Source: Roseomonas alba
GTDB taxonomy: Bacteria; Pseudomonadota; Alphaproteobacteria; Acetobacterales; Acetobacteraceae
Assembly: GCF_019430885.1 (NCBI RefSeq)
Contig: NZ_JAHYBZ010000010.1
Span: 124,001-188,000 of the forward strand
Direction: 5' to 3'
DNA length: 64,000 bases
Every line of letters begins with the position of its first letter. Within the stretch, counting starts at the first letter, position 1. Both the position numbers and the translations under genes were made by a program. This document shows, piece by piece, positions 49,710 through 58,787 of the stretch. The notes under the pieces were generated by a model, which was not told where the DNA came from, did not search any database, and worked only from the letters and a program-made list of their open reading frames with translations.

Positions 49710-51269
49710 TCAGGCCACCGGCCCGTCCGGATCGCCGTAGCGCCAGTCGGCCTGGGTCATCTCGACCGGGGTCGGTCCACGATGGGGCACGTTGCGCGCC
49801 AGCACGTCGCCAAGCTTGCTGGTCCGCTTGATCAGGTCGAAGCCCCAGGGGGTGAAGGTCGCCTCGTTCCAGACATGTTCGGACAGCAGGGGGTTTGTAA
49901 GCGCCTGGCTGAAGGCATCGACCGCGACCATGCGCAGCAACAAGCCTGGCAGGGGCGAGTCCTTCACCCGGTCCTCCGCCATCAGCCCGGGATAGAATTC
50001 GACATGGTCCGGATCGCCGTAGAGATCCTGCAGGGTCGCGGCGATCTGCGGATTGCTGCTGATCTCCGAGAAGTCGCGCGCCGGCTCCATGCCGAAGGCA
50101 ACGCGATAGGCATTGTAGGGGGCCAGCCGGTTGGTGCGCGCCTGCAGCACGGCGCGGTCCTCGATATGCAGCAGCGCGGCGGCGGTGTTGCGGGCGCCGA
50201 GCTTGGCGGCGGGCTGGGATGCGGCGGCCGAGAAGGCCGCATCCAGGCCGACGGCGAGCAGCGGCGCGTTGTTGGCGATGAAGCCGCGCAGCGGGATGTC
50301 GCCGGTCGGCCAGGCGATGGCGTCCGGCATCAGCGCGTGCCAGCGATAGAGCAGGCTGAATTCCACGGTCATCCAGTTCGGCCGGTTCCACTCGGCATGC
50401 CAGGCGACCGAGGGGTCCGCGCGCAGGCTGAAGGGCATGGGCGTGATGTGGTTGATGTAGTGCTCGACCACGATCTTGATGAAGAGGACGATGACGATGT
50501 TGCGCGCCACCTGGAAGACGCGCTCGTCGTTCCAGTCCGGATGCAGCGTCTGCAGGTGCCGGGCGATGCGGTTGTGTTCGCGCAGGAACAGCGTGTTCAT
50601 CATCGCCGTGAAGGGCGTGGAGTTGGCGCGGTCGCCGCCAATCGCGAACAGCGTGTCGAGCTGCGCCTGCGGCAGGGCCTCATCCACCAGCGGCGCGTCG
50701 AGAATGGCGAATTCCGGATCGGACAGCGCCTTCGTGCCGGTGGCGTAGAGGAAGGGCGGGAATTCCTCCGCACCGTCCATGCGGCTCTTGAGCAGCCCGC
50801 GGCGGCCGGCCTCCTCCGATTTCAGCCGCAGCGCGCGGGTCTGGGCAGGCGTCCGGCCATAGAGGGTGCAGAGGTCGATCTCGTGATTGCTGGTGGTCCG
50901 GTCCACCTGGCCCGGGACGGTGCGCAGGAAGCCATCGGTCAGGTATTGCGCGAAGGCGGGGAAGAGGCAGGTGGATTTGCGCGAGATCTGCGCTTCCCCG
51001 TCCGGCCGCGCGAAAAGCGCACGGACCCGTTCTGGGTCCGGCTGCACCGGCACGTCGACGGGGGGGAGGTGCCGCGCGAGGTAGCTGCGATCAGTCAGCC
51101 CCTGCCAGCATGTGTAGTCGGAGAAGCTGCTCCAGGGATGGGGCCGGTTGCGCGTGCTGCCGACGGCCTTGCCGATGACCGCGGCGCTCGCCTCGCCGGA
51201 CAGCCAGGCCCAGCCGTCGATCAGGTTTCCGGCAGCGCGGAACAGGCGTGCCTCAAGCCAGTCACTCAT
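49710..51269 (-). CDS. Bacterial cyclooxygenase-like heme protein (animal heme peroxidase superfamily)
   Basis: 519 residues aligning by eye over nearly its whole length with the catalytic domain of prostaglandin H synthase. SYLARHLPPV matches the Arg120 region (Arg66). STCLFPAFAQYLTDGFLRT matches the distal heme helix: Gln203 is kept (Gln108) but His207 is Asp112. LREHNRIARHL and DERVFQVARNIVIVLFIKIV match the core helices. EFSLLYRWHALMPD holds the Tyr385 (Tyr308) and proximal His388 (His311) equivalents. LYGDPDHVEFYPGLM and DAFSQALTNPLL (Ser454, for Ser530) follow. There is no EGF domain or signal peptide. Inference: a fatty-acid oxygenase with a weak or absent peroxidase half. It sits in opposite orientation inside the Liv-type transporter locus. 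Confidence 0.88.
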   Translation of the reverse strand: MSDWLEARLFRAAGNLIDGWAWLSGEASAAVIGKAVGSTRNRPHPWSSFSDYTCWQGLTDRSYLARHLPPVDVPVQPDPERVRALFARPDGEAQISRKSTCLFPAFAQYLTDGFLRTVPGQVDRTTSNHEIDLCTLYGRTPAQTRALRLKSEEAGRRGLLKSRMDGAEEFPPFLYATGTKALSDPEFAILDAPLVDEALPQAQLDTLFAIGGDRANSTPFTAMMNTLFLREHNRIARHLQTLHPDWNDERVFQVARNIVIVLFIKIVVEHYINHITPMPFSLRADPSVAWHAEWNRPNWMTVEFSLLYRWHALMPDAIAWPTGDIPLRGFIANNAPLLAVGLDAAFSAAASQPAAKLGARNTAAALLHIEDRAVLQARTNRLAPYNAYRVAFGMEPARDFSEISSNPQIAATLQDLYGDPDHVEFYPGLMAEDRVKDSPLPGLLLRMVAVDAFSQALTNPLLSEHVWNEATFTPWGFDLIKRTSKLGDVLARNVPHRGPTPVEMTQADWRYGDPDGPVA

Positions 51270-51481
51270 GGGTGCCCCCTGTGCGGTCGTCGCCGGGGGA
51301 TCATGCGCCCGCCACAGGCCCGTGGCGTGTATTCGCAGTCACTTCAATGCGAGATCGACATGAGAAACGCGCCGAATTTGCGACTGGACCGCGGGGGCCC
51401 CGGGCGTGATGCTTGCTGCTTCGCAGCATCCCCCGGAGCCTGATTCATGCCCGGCACCGCCGCTGATCCGATCGGGTGACG

Positions 51482-53323
51482 ATGGAACTGGATTTCGTTC
51501 TCATCCAGGCCCTGTCCGGCCTGGCCAGCGCATCGTCCCTGTTCGTCATCGCCTCGGGCCTGACGATCGTCTTCGGCGTCACGCGCATCGTGAACTTCGC
51601 GCATGGGTCCTTCTACATGCTGGGGGCCTATGCGGCGGTGACGATCGTGCCCTGGCTGCTGGAATTCGACCGCTCGCCGACGCTGTTCTTCGCCGGCGTG
51701 ATCGCTTCGGCGCTGGTGGTCGGGATGCTCGGCGTGGTGATGGAGGTCCTGCTGCTGCGCCGGATCTACAAGGTGCCGGAGCTGTTCCAGCTTCTCGCCA
51801 CCTTCGGGGTGGTGCTGATCGTGCAGGACCTGGTGCTGCTGGCCTGGGGGCCGGTGGATATCGCCGGGCCGCGCGCGCCGGGGCTGCGGCACGGCGTCTA
51901 TATCCTCGACCAGCGTTTCCCGGCCTACGAGCTGTTCCTGATCTTCGTCGGGCCGGCGGTGCTGGCGCTGCTGTGGCTGCTGATGCACCGCACGCGCTTC
52001 GGCGTGCTGATCCGCGCGGCGACGCAGGACCGGGAGATGGTGGGTGCCTTGGGCGTGAACCAGGCGATGCTGTTCACCGGCACCCTGTTCCTCGGCGCGG
52101 CGCTGGCGGGGCTGGGCGGCGCGCTCCAGATCCCGCGTGTCTCCGCCAACGCCCATATGGACCTGTCCGTCATCACCGAGGCCTTCGTCGTCACCGTCAT
52201 CGGCGGCATGGGGTCGGTGCCGGGAGCCTTCCTGGCAGCGCTGCTGATCGGGCTGCTGCAGGCCTTTGGCGTGCTGGTCTTCCCCAAGATCACGCTGGTG
52301 CTGGCCTTCCTGTTGATGGCGGTGGTGCTGGTGGTCAAGCCCTGGGGGCTGCTGGGCAAGCCGGATGTGGCGAGCGGCCGGGCCGTGCTGCCGGAAGGCA
52401 TCCTCGACCCGCGCCCGCTGGATCGGTTCGGCAAGGTCCTGGCGGGCGTGGCGGTGCTCGCCCTGCTCGCCTTGCCGCTGCTGGACGACTACTCGGTGAA
52501 GGTGGGGACCGAGGTGCTGATCTTCGCCCTGGCCGCCTTCTCGCTGAACTTCCTGGTCGGCAATGGCGGCATCGTCTCCTTTGGCCATGCCGCCTATTTC
52601 GGGCTCGGCGCCTATGGCGCGGGGATGCTGGTGACCAAGGCGGGGCTTTCGATGGAACCCGCGCTGCTGGCCGCGCCCATCGCCGGGGGTGCCGCGGCGG
52701 CGCTGTTCGGCTTCTTCGTGGTGCGGCTGTCGGGCATCTACCTGGCCATGCTGACCATGGCCTTCGCGCAGATCGCCTATGCCGTCGTGTTCCAATGGGT
52801 CGAGGTGACCGGCGGCGACAACGGGATCGTCGGCGTCTGGCCCTCCCGCTGGGCGGCATCGCGGGAGGTGTACCTGTACCTCACCGCCGCGCTGTCGATT
52901 GCCGCCATCCTGTTCCTCACCCGGGTGATCCGCGCGCCCTTTGGCGCGACGCTGCGCGCGGCGCGGGATTCGGCCGCACGGGCGGACGCCATCGGCATCG
53001 ATGTGCGCACCCATCGCTGGCTGGGATTCATCCTGGCCGGCGCGGCGGCGGGGCTGGCGGGTGGGCTCTATGCCTTCTCCAAGGGCTCGATCGATCCGAC
53101 GCTGCTGTCCATCCCGCTGTCGGTCGATTTCCTGTCGATGATCCTGCTGGGCGGCATCCAGTCGGTGTTCGGTCCCCTGGCCGGCGCGGCGGCCTTCCAC
53201 GCGGTGAAGGACCAGCTGATGCCGTTGACCGACCATTGGCGGCTGCTGCTGGGCCTTGCGATCATCGCCATGGTGCTGGCCTTCCCGCGCGGCCTGGCCG
53301 GGCTGCGGAGGCGCGCGGCATGA
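51482..53323 (+). CDS. Fused LivH-LivM permease of a branched-chain amino acid type ABC transporter
   Basis: 613 residues holding two permeases in one chain. Residues 1-290 are LivH-like (VFGVTRIVNFAHGSFYMLGAY; VIGGMGSVPGAFLAALLIG). About 325-613 is LivM-like (LNFLVGNGGIVSFGHAAYFGLGAYG; LAMLTMAFAQIAYAVVFQW; LLGGIQSVFGPLAGAAAF). The join is around residues 295-325. Such fusions occur, but usually the two are separate genes. About 14-16 membrane helices. The stop codon overlaps the livG start (ATGA). The start is ATG 51482 (MELDFVLIQ); no strong ribosome site is seen. Confidence 0.93.
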   Translation: MELDFVLIQALSGLASASSLFVIASGLTIVFGVTRIVNFAHGSFYMLGAYAAVTIVPWLLEFDRSPTLFFAGVIASALVVGMLGVVMEVLLLRRIYKVPELFQLLATFGVVLIVQDLVLLAWGPVDIAGPRAPGLRHGVYILDQRFPAYELFLIFVGPAVLALLWLLMHRTRFGVLIRAATQDREMVGALGVNQAMLFTGTLFLGAALAGLGGALQIPRVSANAHMDLSVITEAFVVTVIGGMGSVPGAFLAALLIGLLQAFGVLVFPKITLVLAFLLMAVVLVVKPWGLLGKPDVASGRAVLPEGILDPRPLDRFGKVLAGVAVLALLALPLLDDYSVKVGTEVLIFALAAFSLNFLVGNGGIVSFGHAAYFGLGAYGAGMLVTKAGLSMEPALLAAPIAGGAAAALFGFFVVRLSGIYLAMLTMAFAQIAYAVVFQWVEVTGGDNGIVGVWPSRWAASREVYLYLTAALSIAAILFLTRVIRAPFGATLRAARDSAARADAIGIDVRTHRWLGFILAGAAAGLAGGLYAFSKGSIDPTLLSIPLSVDFLSMILLGGIQSVFGPLAGAAAFHAVKDQLMPLTDHWRLLLGLAIIAMVLAFPRGLAGLRRRAA

Positions 53324-54099
53324 CGCTGCTGGCAGCCGAGGGCCTGGTGAAGCGCTTCGGCGGCGTGCTGGCCGCGAAGGATGTGTCCTTCGCGCTGGAC
53401 GCGGGCGAGATGCTCGCCATCATCGGCCCCAACGGGGCGGGGAAGTCGACCACCTTCAACATGGTGGGCGGGCAGCTTCGTCCCGATGGCGGGCGCGTCA
53501 TGCTCGAAGGTCGCGACGTCACCGGCATGCCGCCGCGCACGGTCTGCCGCATGGGCGTGGGTCGCACCTTCCAGGTGGCGCAGACCTTCCTGTCCTTCAC
53601 CGTCATCGGCAATGTCCAGATGGCGCTGATCGCCCATCATGGGCAGACGCGGAAGCTGCTGGGCGATGCCATGGCCATGCACCGTGCCGAGGCGCTGACG
53701 CTGCTCGACCGCGTCGGCATGGCCGCGCAGGCTGAACGCCCGATCGGCGAGCTCGCCTATGGCGACGTGAAGCGGGTCGAGCTGGCGATCGCGCTCGCGG
53801 CCGCCCCTCGCCTGCTGCTGATGGACGAACCCACCGCCGGCATGGCGCCGTCCGAGCGCGCGGCGCTGATGGCCCTGGTCGCCGGCATCGCGCGGGAGCA
53901 GCGCATCGGCGTGCTGTTCACCGAGCACGACATGGATGCCGTCTTCGCCCATGCCGATCGCATCCTGGTGCTGGTGCGCGGGGAGATCATCGCCCGCGGC
54001 ACGCCCGAGGAGGTGCGCAACGATCCGGAAGTACAGCGCGTCTATCTCGGCCACGCCGGGACGAAGGCGGCGCAGCGCGCGAGGCGTGCGCATGGCTGA
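53320..54099 (+). CDS. livG: Branched-chain amino acid type ABC transporter ATPase LivG
   Basis: 259 residues. Walker A GPNGAGKST, the LivG-type segment RTFQVAQTFLSFTVIGNVQ, signature LAYGDVKRVELAIAL (degenerate LSGGQ) and Walker B LLLMDEPTAGM, then TEHDMDAVF with the switch His. The ATG at 53320 overlaps the permease stop by 4 bases. It powers import with LivF and the fused permease. Confidence 0.95.
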   Translation: MTLLAAEGLVKRFGGVLAAKDVSFALDAGEMLAIIGPNGAGKSTTFNMVGGQLRPDGGRVMLEGRDVTGMPPRTVCRMGVGRTFQVAQTFLSFTVIGNVQMALIAHHGQTRKLLGDAMAMHRAEALTLLDRVGMAAQAERPIGELAYGDVKRVELAIALAAAPRLLLMDEPTAGMAPSERAALMALVAGIAREQRIGVLFTEHDMDAVFAHADRILVLVRGEIIARGTPEEVRNDPEVQRVYLGHAGTKAAQRARRAHG

Positions 54100-54805
54100 G
54101 CGCGTGCTGGAGGTCTCCGGCCTGTCCGCCGGCTATGGCCCGGCCGAGGTGCTGTTCGGCGTGGCCCTGCATCTCGACCGCGGCGAGGTCGCCGCCCTGA
54201 TGGGCCGCAACGGCGCGGGCAAATCCACCACCATGAAGGCCATCATGGGGCTGCTGACGCCGCGCGCCGGGTCGGTGCGCTTCGCGGGGCAGGACATCGC
54301 GGGGTTGGCGCCGTATCGCATCGCGCGGCTTGGCCTGGGCTATGTGCCCGAGGACCGGCGCATCTTCACCGACTTGTCGGTGATGGAGAATCTGGAAGTC
54401 GGGCGGCGCGCCGCACCCGCGGGCCGTGCCGCCTGGACCGCGGAACGATTGTTCGAAATCTTCCCCAACCTCGCGGAAATGCGGCATCGTCGGGCCTCCG
54501 CCATGTCGGGCGGGGAGCAGCAGATGCTGACCATCGCGCGCACCCTGATGGGCAATCCGGAAGCCGTGCTGCTGGACGAACCCTCCGAGGGCCTGGCCCC
54601 CGTGATCGTCGAGCAGATGGCCGAGGCGGTGCTGCGCATGAAGGCGGAAGGCATCGCCGTGCTGGTCTCGGAACAGGATCTGGACTTCGCCGCGGCCGTC
54701 GCCGACCGCGCGCTGATCCTGGAAAAGGGCCAGGTGCGGTGGGAAGGCCCGATCGCGACGCTTGAGGCGGATGAGGATGTCCGCCGCACCTATCTGACGG
54801 TCTGA
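54092..54805 (+). CDS. livF: Branched-chain amino acid type ABC transporter ATPase LivF
   Basis: 237 residues. Walker A GRNGAGKSTTMKAIMGL, Q-loop region YVPEDRRIFTDLSVMENL, signature MSGGEQQMLTIARTL, Walker B AVLLDEPSEGLAP and VSEQDLDFA (Gln where most ATPases have His, usual in LivF). It starts 8 bases before the livG stop. Only 5 bases separate it from the hydantoinase A gene, which ties transport to the catabolic genes. Confidence 0.95.
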   Translation: MAERVLEVSGLSAGYGPAEVLFGVALHLDRGEVAALMGRNGAGKSTTMKAIMGLLTPRAGSVRFAGQDIAGLAPYRIARLGLGYVPEDRRIFTDLSVMENLEVGRRAAPAGRAAWTAERLFEIFPNLAEMRHRRASAMSGGEQQMLTIARTLMGNPEAVLLDEPSEGLAPVIVEQMAEAVLRMKAEGIAVLVSEQDLDFAAAVADRALILEKGQVRWEGPIATLEADEDVRRTYLTV

Positions 54806-54810
54806 CACGC

Positions 54811-56829
54811 ATGACGCGACGCATTGCCGGCATCGATGTGGGCGGCACCTTCACCGATCTGGTGATGCAGGAGGCCGACGGCTCGATCCGCATCGCCAAG
54901 GTGCCGACCACGACCGCGAACCAGGCTGGCGGCGTGCTGGGCGCGATCGAGGCGGCGGGAACGACGCCGGCGGCGCTCGACCTGATCGTGCATGGCACGA
55001 CGGCGACAACGAATGCCGTGCTGGAACGCAAGCTGGCCAAGGTCGGGCTGATCACCACGGCGGGGTTCCGCGACGTGCTGGAGCTGGGTCGCCGCACCCG
55101 CCCGCGCGCCTATGGCATGACCGGCAGCTTCGAGCCGCTGATCCCGCGCGAATGGCGCCGCGAAGTCGCCGAACGCATGGATGCGCGCGGCGCCGTCGTC
55201 ACGCCGCTGGACGAGGCCGCCGTCGAACGCGAGGTCCGCGCGCTGATCGGCGAGGGCTGCGAGGCGCTCGTCATCCATTTCCTGCACGCCTATGCGAACC
55301 CCGCGCATGAACGCCGCGCCGGAGAGATCGCGCGCGCCATCTGGCCCAATGGCTACGTCACGCTGGGCCACGCGCTGCTGTCGGAATTCCGCGAATACGA
55401 ACGCGGCACCACGGCATCGGTGAACGCCGCGGTGCAGCCGGTGCTCGACCGCTACATCCGCCATCTGCAGGACCGCCTGGCCGAGGCCGGCCATGCGCGC
55501 GACCTGTTGGTGATGAACGGCAATGGCGGCACCGTGCCGGCCCGCGCGGTCGCGGCGGAAGCGGCGAAGACGGTGATGTCCGGCCCGGCCTCCGGCGTCA
55601 TGGCGGCCGCCGCCACCTTGACCCAGGCAGGCGTGCGCAACGCCATCACCTGCGACATGGGCGGGACCTCGACCGATGTCGCGCTGATCGCGGGCGGCGT
55701 GCCGGAAGTCTCGGCGGAATTGTCGATCGCCTATGGCCTGCCGATCCATCTGCCCATGGTCGATGTGCGCACCGTGGGCGCGGGTGGCGGGTCCATCGCC
55801 TGGATCGATCGCGGCGGCATGCTGCGCGTGGGGCCGGAAAGCGCGGGCTCCACCCCCGGCCCGATCTGCTACGGGCGCGGCGGCACGCGGCCGACCGTGA
55901 CGGACGCGAACCTCGTGCTGGGGCGGCTAGACCCCGATGCGCTGCTCGCCACCGGCCGGCGCGTGACGGTCGAGGAAGTCCGCGACGCCTTTGCCCGTGA
56001 TATCGGCGACCCGCTCGGCATGACGCCGGAACAGGCCGCGGAGGCCGTGATCCGCTTGGCCAATGTACTGATGGCGGGCGCGATCCGGATGGTGTCGCTG
56101 TCCCGCGGCCACGACCCGCGCGACTTCGCGCTGTTCGCCTTCGGCGGCGCCGGGCCGCTGCACGCCGTGGCGTTGGCGCGGGAGATCGGCATCCCGGAAG
56201 TCTTCGTCCCCTTCCGCCCGGGCCTGACCAACGCGCTCGGCTGCCTGGTCGCCGATCTGCGACAGGACGTGGTGAACACGCTGAACCGCGGGCTGGATGA
56301 CATCGCCGAGGCCGAGATCGCCGAAGTGCTGGCCGCACAGGAATCGCGCGGCCGGTCCGGGGTCGCCGCCGGCGGCGCCGAGGTCGAACGCATCGAAGTC
56401 CAGCGCGTCGCCGAAATGCAGTTCCGCGGCCAGACGCATCTGATCCGCGTGGCGCTCGACTCCGCCACGCCGTCGCGCGGCCAAGTACAGGCGGCCTTCG
56501 AGGAAGCCTATTACGCGCGCTTCCACGTCAGCCTGCCGGAAATCCGCGCCGTGCTGGTGAACCTGACCACCAGCGTGATCGGACGGCGCAAGACATTCGA
56601 TATGCGCGCGCTGGCGGCCGGCGGCACGGGAGAGGCGCGGCTCGGCACGCGGCGTCTCTACGCGGAGGGCAGTTGGCATGAGGCGACGATCTGGCGACGC
56701 GAGGCGTTGGCGGTCGACTCGCGAATCTCAGGGCCCGCCGTGCTGCAACAGGCGGATGCGACGATCATCCTGGAGCCAGGCAGCAAGGCCAGCGTCGATG
56801 CGCTCGGCAATCTGAGGGTGCGGGCATGA
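54811..56829 (+). CDS. hyuA: Hydantoinase/oxoprolinase-type protein, subunit A
   Basis: 672 residues of the HyuA/OxoA family (actin-like ATPase fold). N-terminal phosphate loop IDVGGTFTDLV, IVHGTTATTNAVLERK, LVMNGNGGTVPARAVAAEAAKTVMSGPASG, CDMGGTSTDVALI and FAFGGAGPLHAVALAREI. Family members, with subunit B, use ATP to open 5-membered cyclic amides (5-oxoproline, hydantoins) or to carboxylate ketones. It is co-transcribed with livF upstream and followed by its B partner after a 142-base repeat-filled gap. Confidence 0.94.
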   Translation: MTRRIAGIDVGGTFTDLVMQEADGSIRIAKVPTTTANQAGGVLGAIEAAGTTPAALDLIVHGTTATTNAVLERKLAKVGLITTAGFRDVLELGRRTRPRAYGMTGSFEPLIPREWRREVAERMDARGAVVTPLDEAAVEREVRALIGEGCEALVIHFLHAYANPAHERRAGEIARAIWPNGYVTLGHALLSEFREYERGTTASVNAAVQPVLDRYIRHLQDRLAEAGHARDLLVMNGNGGTVPARAVAAEAAKTVMSGPASGVMAAAATLTQAGVRNAITCDMGGTSTDVALIAGGVPEVSAELSIAYGLPIHLPMVDVRTVGAGGGSIAWIDRGGMLRVGPESAGSTPGPICYGRGGTRPTVTDANLVLGRLDPDALLATGRRVTVEEVRDAFARDIGDPLGMTPEQAAEAVIRLANVLMAGAIRMVSLSRGHDPRDFALFAFGGAGPLHAVALAREIGIPEVFVPFRPGLTNALGCLVADLRQDVVNTLNRGLDDIAEAEIAEVLAAQESRGRSGVAAGGAEVERIEVQRVAEMQFRGQTHLIRVALDSATPSRGQVQAAFEEAYYARFHVSLPEIRAVLVNLTTSVIGRRKTFDMRALAAGGTGEARLGTRRLYAEGSWHEATIWRREALAVDSRISGPAVLQQADATIILEPGSKASVDALGNLRVRA

Positions 56830-56840
56830 CGGAAGAAAGA

Positions 56841-56958
56841 CGGGGGAGGAACACCTCCCCCAAATCCCCCTCCGTTTTTTGGCCGTTGGGGACTGACGGC
56901 GGGGGGCTGCGCCAAGTGACCAAAAAAAGGAGGGGGTTCGGGGGAGTTCTCTCCCCCG
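56841..56958. repeat. Inverted pair of C/G-rich repeat B between hyuA and hyuB
   Basis: Copy 1 (56841-56882, inverted): GGGGGAGGAACACCTCCCCC then AAATCCCCCTCCGTTTTTTGG. Copy 2 (56920-56958, forward): CCAAAAAAAGGAGGGGGTTC then GGGGGAGTTCTCTCCCCC. The two are imperfect reverse complements and could form one long helix. Copy 2 ends 13 bases before the hyuB ATG. A third, forward copy stands before the next gene at 58738-58775. Confidence 0.85.
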
Positions 56959-56971
56959 ACCTTTGCGCCTG

Positions 56972-58711
56972 ATGGATGCTCTTACCCTCGCCGTCATCCA
57001 GGCCGGGTTGCAGCAGGTCTGCAACGAGATGGACCTGGCCTTCACACGCTCAGCCTTCTCGCCGGTGATCGCGGAGGCGGATGACCGCTCCGACGGCATC
57101 TATGCCGCCGAGGATGGTGCGCTGATCGCCCAGGGCGAGGGCGGGTTGCCGGTCTTCGTCGGGGCCATGCAGCATTCGGCCGGCCACCTGATCCGGCTGA
57201 TCGGCGAAGGTGCGGTCGCCGCGCCGGAACCGGGCGACATCTACATCGTCAACGACCCCTATCTGGGCGGGACGCATCTGATGGATGTGCGCTTCGCCCG
57301 CCCCTTCTTCGTGGACGGCCAGTTGTTCTGCTGGCTGCAGAACACCGGCCACTGGCCCGACACGGGCGGTATGGTGCCGGGCGGCTTCAGCGCGCATGCG
57401 ACCGAGGTCGAGCAGGAAGGTCTGCGCCTGCCCCCGGTGAAGCTGTTCAAGCGCGGGGAGATGGATCGCGAGATCCTGTCCATCATCCAGTCCAACATCC
57501 GCGTCGCCGAACAGCGCATCGGCGACATCAAGGCACAGGCCGCCGCCCTGCTGGTGGGCGAACGGCGCCTCACCGAGATCGTGGATCGCTATGGCGCGGA
57601 CACGCTGCGTGAGGCGATCGCTCTGATCCGCGACCGCGCCACCGAGCGTATGCGCGCCGAAATCCGCCGCATGCCCGAAGCGACCTGGCGGGCCGAGGCC
57701 TTCGTCGATTCGGATGGCGTGGTGAACGAGCCGCTGCGCATCGCGCTCGCCGTCACGCGGCGCGGCGATACGCTGACCTTCGACTTCACGGGATCGTCCA
57801 AGCCCTGCGCGGGGCCGATGAATTCGGTGTGGGCCACGACCTATTCGGCCGTGTGCCTGGGCGTGAAGCACATCTTCCCCGACGTACCGATCAATGCCGG
57901 GACCTTCGCGCCGCTGGAGATCATCCGGCCGGAAGGCACCTTCCTCGATGCGCGGTATCCGCGGCCGGTTTCGGGCTGCGCGGCGGAAGTCAGCCAGCGC
58001 ATCGCGGAGGCCGTGTTCCTGTGCCTGGTGCAGGCGCTGCCGGATGAGGTGACGGCGGCTCCGGCGGGGACGTCCGGGAACTTCGCGCTGGGTGGGTTCG
58101 ATCCCGCGCGTGGCGCCGGATATGTGATGTATCAGATCACCGGCGGTGGGTATGGCGGCAATGCGGGTGAGGACGGGCTGTCCAATGGATGCTCGACCAT
58201 CGGCATCAGCAAGACCGCGCCGGTCGAGGTGATGGAGCAATATTACCCCGTGCTGTTCACGCGCTTCGCGCTGCGCGAGGGGTCGGGCGGCGCCGGCGCG
58301 CATCGCGGCGGTTTCGGCGTGCATTACGAGGTCGAGCTGCTGCGTGGCGAGGCGCGGGCGTCCTTCGTCATGGACCATGGCCGCTTTGGCCCACCTGGCG
58401 TGCTCGGAGGCGGCGATGGCGCACCCAATGTGGTGCGCATCCATCGGAGCGGCGAGACGACCATTCCGCCGCATCTGTCGAAGGACCAGGGCATTGCATT
58501 GTCGCCCGGCGACCGCGTGGAGGTGATGACGCCCGGCGGTGGCGGCTATGGCGATCCCTTCGCACGCGATCCCGCGCTGGTCGCCCGTGACGTGCGCCGC
58601 GGCTACTACACGGCGCAGCAGGCGTCGGCATTGTGGGGCGTGGCAATCGCCGCCGATGGAAGCGTCGATATCGCCGCCACCTCCGCCCTCCGTCGGGGGG
58701 TCGCCGCCTGA
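56972..58711 (+). CDS. hyuB: Hydantoinase/oxoprolinase-type protein, subunit B
   Basis: 579 residues of the HyuB family. NEMDLAFTRSAFSPVIAEADDRSDGIYAAEDGALIAQ, GDIYIVNDPYLGGTHLMDVRFARP, FDFTGSSKPCAGPMNS, GGGYGGNAGEDG and the C-terminal PGGGGYGDPFARDPALVARDV are family marks. ATG 56972 chosen (a TTG at 56963 is possible). Its nearest ribosome-binding-like sequence (AAGGAGGGG) is inside the repeat more than 35 bases upstream, with a hairpin between. It acts with HyuA. Confidence 0.95.
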   Translation: MDALTLAVIQAGLQQVCNEMDLAFTRSAFSPVIAEADDRSDGIYAAEDGALIAQGEGGLPVFVGAMQHSAGHLIRLIGEGAVAAPEPGDIYIVNDPYLGGTHLMDVRFARPFFVDGQLFCWLQNTGHWPDTGGMVPGGFSAHATEVEQEGLRLPPVKLFKRGEMDREILSIIQSNIRVAEQRIGDIKAQAAALLVGERRLTEIVDRYGADTLREAIALIRDRATERMRAEIRRMPEATWRAEAFVDSDGVVNEPLRIALAVTRRGDTLTFDFTGSSKPCAGPMNSVWATTYSAVCLGVKHIFPDVPINAGTFAPLEIIRPEGTFLDARYPRPVSGCAAEVSQRIAEAVFLCLVQALPDEVTAAPAGTSGNFALGGFDPARGAGYVMYQITGGGYGGNAGEDGLSNGCSTIGISKTAPVEVMEQYYPVLFTRFALREGSGGAGAHRGGFGVHYEVELLRGEARASFVMDHGRFGPPGVLGGGDGAPNVVRIHRSGETTIPPHLSKDQGIALSPGDRVEVMTPGGGGYGDPFARDPALVARDVRRGYYTAQQASALWGVAIAADGSVDIAATSALRRGVAA

Positions 58712-58737
58712 TGCGCCTGATGCTCCCTGGTGACAGA

Positions 58738-58775
58738 CAAAAGAAGGAGGGGGTCCGGGGGAGTTCACTCCCCCG
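58738..58775 (+). repeat. Repeat B, third copy, before the iron-sulphur reductase gene
   Basis: AAAAGAAGGAGGGGGTCC followed by GGGGGAGTTCACTCCCCC (7-bp stem, loop TTCA). It has the same layout as the copy before hyuB and ends 12 bases before the ATG of the next gene. Confidence 0.85.
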
Positions 58776-58787
58776 CCCTTCGCTGCC

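Noticed and set aside
51344-53236. Long antisense open frame over the fused permease gene, and a long plus-strand frame from 51406
   Set aside because: Both are out-of-frame shadows of the permease; compositions (Gln/His/Arg-rich or Arg/Gly/Ala-rich) are typical of GC-driven artefacts.
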